This document shows positions 51,320-53,299 of a stretch of 53,299 nucleotides of DNA, one piece after another (the first letter of the stretch is position 1; the number at the start of each line of letters is the position of its first letter). The stretch is from contig CAZLEF010000046.1 in NCBI GenBank assembly GCA_964558465.1, forward strand, positions 1 through 53,299. Direction: 5' to 3'. Both the position numbers and the translations under genes were made by a program. The stretch is from JACJYC01 sp964558465. GTDB lineage: Bacteria > Bacteroidota > Bacteroidia > Chitinophagales > Saprospiraceae. The notes beneath the pieces are model-generated. The model did not search any database. It had not been told where the DNA came from and saw nothing but the letters and a program-made list of their open reading frames with translations.

Positions 51320-52660
51320 ATGAAACCAGGCATACCCAAAGGCACACGCGATTTTTCACCGGAACAGGCAACCCGGCGGAATTTTATATTCGATACCATC
51401 CGAAGCGTCTTTACCAAATACGGCTACCAGCCCATCGAGACGCCCGCAATGGAAAACCTGGAAACCCTCACCGGCAAATACGGCGAAGAGGGCGACCGTC
51501 TGTTGTTCAAGGTGCTGAACAACGGCGACTACCTGTCGAAAGCCGATGAAACCGCCCTGCAAAACCGGGATTCCAACAAACTGACCCCCTCCATCGCCCG
51601 GCGCGGCCTTCGCTACGACCTCACGGTTCCTTTTGCCCGCTTTGTGGTCATGTGGCAGAATGAACTGGCCTTTCCCTTCAAACGCTACCAGATCCAGCCC
51701 GTCTGGCGGGCCGACCGGCCCCAGCGCGGCCGTTATCAGGAGTTTTATCAGTGTGATGTGGACGTGGTCGGCGCCGATTCGCTCGTCTATGAAGCCGAAC
51801 TCGCCCAGATTTACAACGAGGTGTTCACCCGGCTGAACATCCCCGTCCGGATCAAGATCAACAACCGCAAGATCCTCAACGGCATCGCCGAAGTGGCCGG
51901 TATTCCGGACCGGCTGACCGAGATGACGGTGGCCATCGATAAACTGGACAAGATTGGCGCCGGCGGCGTGCGTACGGAAATGCTGGAACGGGGAATCCCT
52001 TTAGAAGCCATCAACCGCATTGAAAAGGTCCTGAAGAATACCAGCCTGGATGCCCTGAAAACGGAGTTGGCCGTCAGCGAAACCGGCCTGAAAGGGGTAT
52101 CGGAACTGGAAACCGTTTTTGGCTACCTTTCCGGTCTGACCATGAAAAACGAACTGGTTTTCGATATCACCCTGGCGCGCGGTCTGAGCTATTATACGGG
52201 CTGTATTTTTGAAGTCCAGGCCCTGGGCATCCAAATGGGCAGCATCGGCGGCGGCGGCCGGTACGACGATCTCACCGGCATTTTCGGCCTGCCCAATGTG
52301 TCCGGGGTGGGTATTTCCTTTGGCGCCGAACGCATCTACGATGTGATGGAAGAACTCAACCTGTTCCCCGCCGATAACCCCGCCGGCCTGAAAGCCCTCT
52401 TCATGGCATTCGACGACGCTACCCACCGCTACGCCTTCCGTTGCCTCACCCAACTGCGCGCCGCCGGTATCAACGCCGATATCTACCCCGAACCCGGCAA
52501 ACTCAAAAAACAAATGAAATACGCCAATGACCGGCAGGTTCCGTTTGTGATCCTCGTCGGGGAAGATGAAATGGCGTTTAATAAACTGACGCTGAAAAAT
52601 ATGGCGAGCGGGGAGCAGGAGACGTTGGGGGTAGAGGAAGTTATACGGCAGCTAACCTAG
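51320..52660 (+). CDS. hisS: Histidine--tRNA ligase
   Basis: From the ATG at 51320 (MKPGIPKGTRDFSPEQ) the protein has 446 residues, close to the class II HisRS length; the frame is open upstream but covers the heptamer array. Class II motifs are present: RYDLTVPFARFV, motif 2 KRYQIQPVWRADRPQRGRYQEFYQCDVDVVG, the HisRS-specific LARGLSYYTGCIFE, and motif 3 GGGGRYDDL to GVGISFGAERI. The C-terminal anticodon-binding domain (KALFMAFDDATHRYAFRCLTQLRAAGI) is complete. The last residues and stop codon fall in sequence that resembles a palindrome boundary (see findings). Confidence 0.97.
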   Translation: MKPGIPKGTRDFSPEQATRRNFIFDTIRSVFTKYGYQPIETPAMENLETLTGKYGEEGDRLLFKVLNNGDYLSKADETALQNRDSNKLTPSIARRGLRYDLTVPFARFVVMWQNELAFPFKRYQIQPVWRADRPQRGRYQEFYQCDVDVVGADSLVYEAELAQIYNEVFTRLNIPVRIKINNRKILNGIAEVAGIPDRLTEMTVAIDKLDKIGAGGVRTEMLERGIPLEAINRIEKVLKNTSLDALKTELAVSETGLKGVSELETVFGYLSGLTMKNELVFDITLARGLSYYTGCIFEVQALGIQMGSIGGGGRYDDLTGIFGLPNVSGVGISFGAERIYDVMEELNLFPADNPAGLKALFMAFDDATHRYAFRCLTQLRAAGINADIYPEPGKLKKQMKYANDRQVPFVILVGEDEMAFNKLTLKNMASGEQETLGVEEVIRQLT

Positions 52661-52662
52661 TA

Positions 52663-52683
52663 CCGCTGACCTCCGGTCGGCGG
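52663..52683. repeat. REP-like palindrome after hisS
   Basis: CCGCTGACC-tcc-GGTCGGCGG, an imperfect palindrome of the same family as the 48153-48336 cluster, two bases past the hisS stop codon. It may act as a terminator or mRNA-stabilising stem. Confidence 0.8.
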
Positions 52684-52841
52684 ATAATCAGAAAATCAAA
52701 CAGCAAATAAAAACGCGGAATCACTGATGATCGCAGATTTCAGGATTTCGCAGATGAAAACGAAACAAAATCTCCGGAATCCAATCATCCGCGCCAACCT
52801 GCGATCCTGCCCTCATTTTAGTAACGCCCCGCGATAAAAAA

Positions 52842-52875
52842 ACCGGGCGCCGCGAAAGATATCACGACGCCCGGT
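52842..52875 (-). terminator. Terminator of the acyl-CoA dehydrogenase gene
   Basis: ACCGGGCG (52842-52849) pairs with CGCCCGGT (52868-52875). On the minus strand the stem is followed by seven T residues. It lies 18 bp after the stop codon at 52894. Confidence 0.9.
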
Positions 52876-52893
52876 CCCCGTTGCTTAACCTTA

Positions 52894-53299
52894 TCAGAAG
52901 CAATATTCGCCGGCTTCTGTCAGCGTTTTTGCGATGTTCCTCCGGTCGTTCCTCACATTGGCGGATGGGTATTTCGAAAAACGTTTCAACCCCATCTGGA
53001 AGGTGCGCAACAGATCGCCTTCGGCAAAAGATGCCAGGGCGTCGGAGGCGTTTTTCTGGATGCGGGCCGATGCGTCGGTAAAAAACACCCGCAGGATGGC
53101 GTCGTACACCGCCTGGTCGTGTTTTTTGGCCATGTCCGCCAGTTTTTTCACGCGGAGCAGCAGCGATTCTGCCAGGAAGGTGTCGATCATCAGGTCGGCC
53201 ACGTTCATCACAATTTCCTGTTCTTCCTTCAGGTCGAGTTTGCCGTCCATCTGCATTTTGGCGGCGGCGCCGGCGACCATTTGACGGTCACCGAGACGG
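52894..53299 (-). CDS. Acyl-CoA dehydrogenase family protein, C-terminal part (cut by window end)
   Basis: Only the last 135 codons lie in the window; the frame stays open to the edge (RLGDRQMVAGAAAKM...), so the Met at 53280 is internal and not the start. The fragment is entirely helical (LDLKEEQEIVMNVADLMIDTFLAESLLLRVKKLADM) and matches the extra C-terminal helical domain of the long (about 600-residue) Bacteroidota acyl-CoA dehydrogenases of fatty-acid beta-oxidation. It ends GEYCF and is followed by a strong terminator. Confidence 0.8.
   Translation of the reverse strand, partial: RLGDRQMVAGAAAKMQMDGKLDLKEEQEIVMNVADLMIDTFLAESLLLRVKKLADMAKKHDQAVYDAILRVFFTDASARIQKNASDALASFAEGDLLRTFQMGLKRFSKYPSANVRNDRRNIAKTLTEAGEYCF

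Overview
The window looks like chromosomal DNA of a Bacteroidota bacterium, most likely class Saprospiria (Saprospiraceae/Lewinella-like). The evidence is: at least five large secreted proteins with C-terminal type IX secretion (T9SS) or gliding-type modules; FtsX/MacB-type permease, 3-coathanger-like and dockerin/cohesin-like modules typical of the group; promoters of the Bacteroidota form TTTG-N19-TAnnTTTG instead of TTGACA/TATAAT; and no clear Shine-Dalgarno sequences. The class assignment is inference. No rRNA, tRNA, CRISPR array, prophage, integrase or transposase gene was found.

Layout. 0.4-8.4 kb (+): a MacB/FtsX-like ABC permease behind a putative sigma-54 promoter with tandem upstream sites, a secreted M20 amidohydrolase, heptose-1-phosphate adenylyltransferase, and a large secreted BNR/sortilin-like beta-propeller protein. 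8.4-9.1 kb: a gene-poor, hairpin-rich stretch. 9.1-15.0 kb (-): an ExbB/TolQ - ExbD - ExbD - TonB/TolA-like energy-transduction operon followed by an AddA/RecB-like helicase whose nuclease centre looks destroyed. 15.1-17.6 kb: ruvC (-) diverging from a flippase-like membrane protein and a DUF3108 protein (+). 17.6-20.9 kb (-): glgB followed by a Tat-exported Gfo/Idh/MocA oxidoreductase. 21-36 kb: a secretome block with a lamin-tail adhesin-like protein, an M57 metallopeptidase lipoprotein, an S8 peptidase, a 1792-residue HYR/dockerin/cohesin-like T9SS protein, a multi-pass membrane protein and a T9SS esterase. 36-43.6 kb: housekeeping and envelope genes (SDR epimerase, cytochrome c, prohibitin-like SPFH protein, small membrane protein, msrB, HEAT-cyclophilin lipoprotein, gcvT, DUF2279 protein). 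43.9-47.6 kb (-): a two-gene operon of a hexapeptide-repeat fibre-like protein and a T9SS M4 metalloprotease. 47.8-53.3 kb: a probably truncated small gene, a cluster of palindromic repeats, a PIG-L family deacetylase fusion, hisS and the 3' end of an acyl-CoA dehydrogenase gene.

How it fits together: much of the window encodes envelope and extracellular functions, namely proton-motive-force transduction to the outer membrane, LPS heptose supply, secreted peptidases and esterases, and surface polymers. Between genes lie at least three families of short repeats. The first is period-7 tandem arrays (five loci, each fitting roughly NRAC[T/G]G[T/C]). The second is CCGACC-tcc/aga-GGTCGG palindromes (seven copies at two loci, both at gene 3' ends). 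The third is an 18-bp ACTGAGCG-type element (two copies, one forming the N-terminal codons of a gene). I see no complete unknown defence or mobile system. The most unusual items are the repeat families, the sigma-54-like control region, the helicase with an apparently dead nuclease domain, and the S8 peptidase with Glu in the catalytic Asp position.
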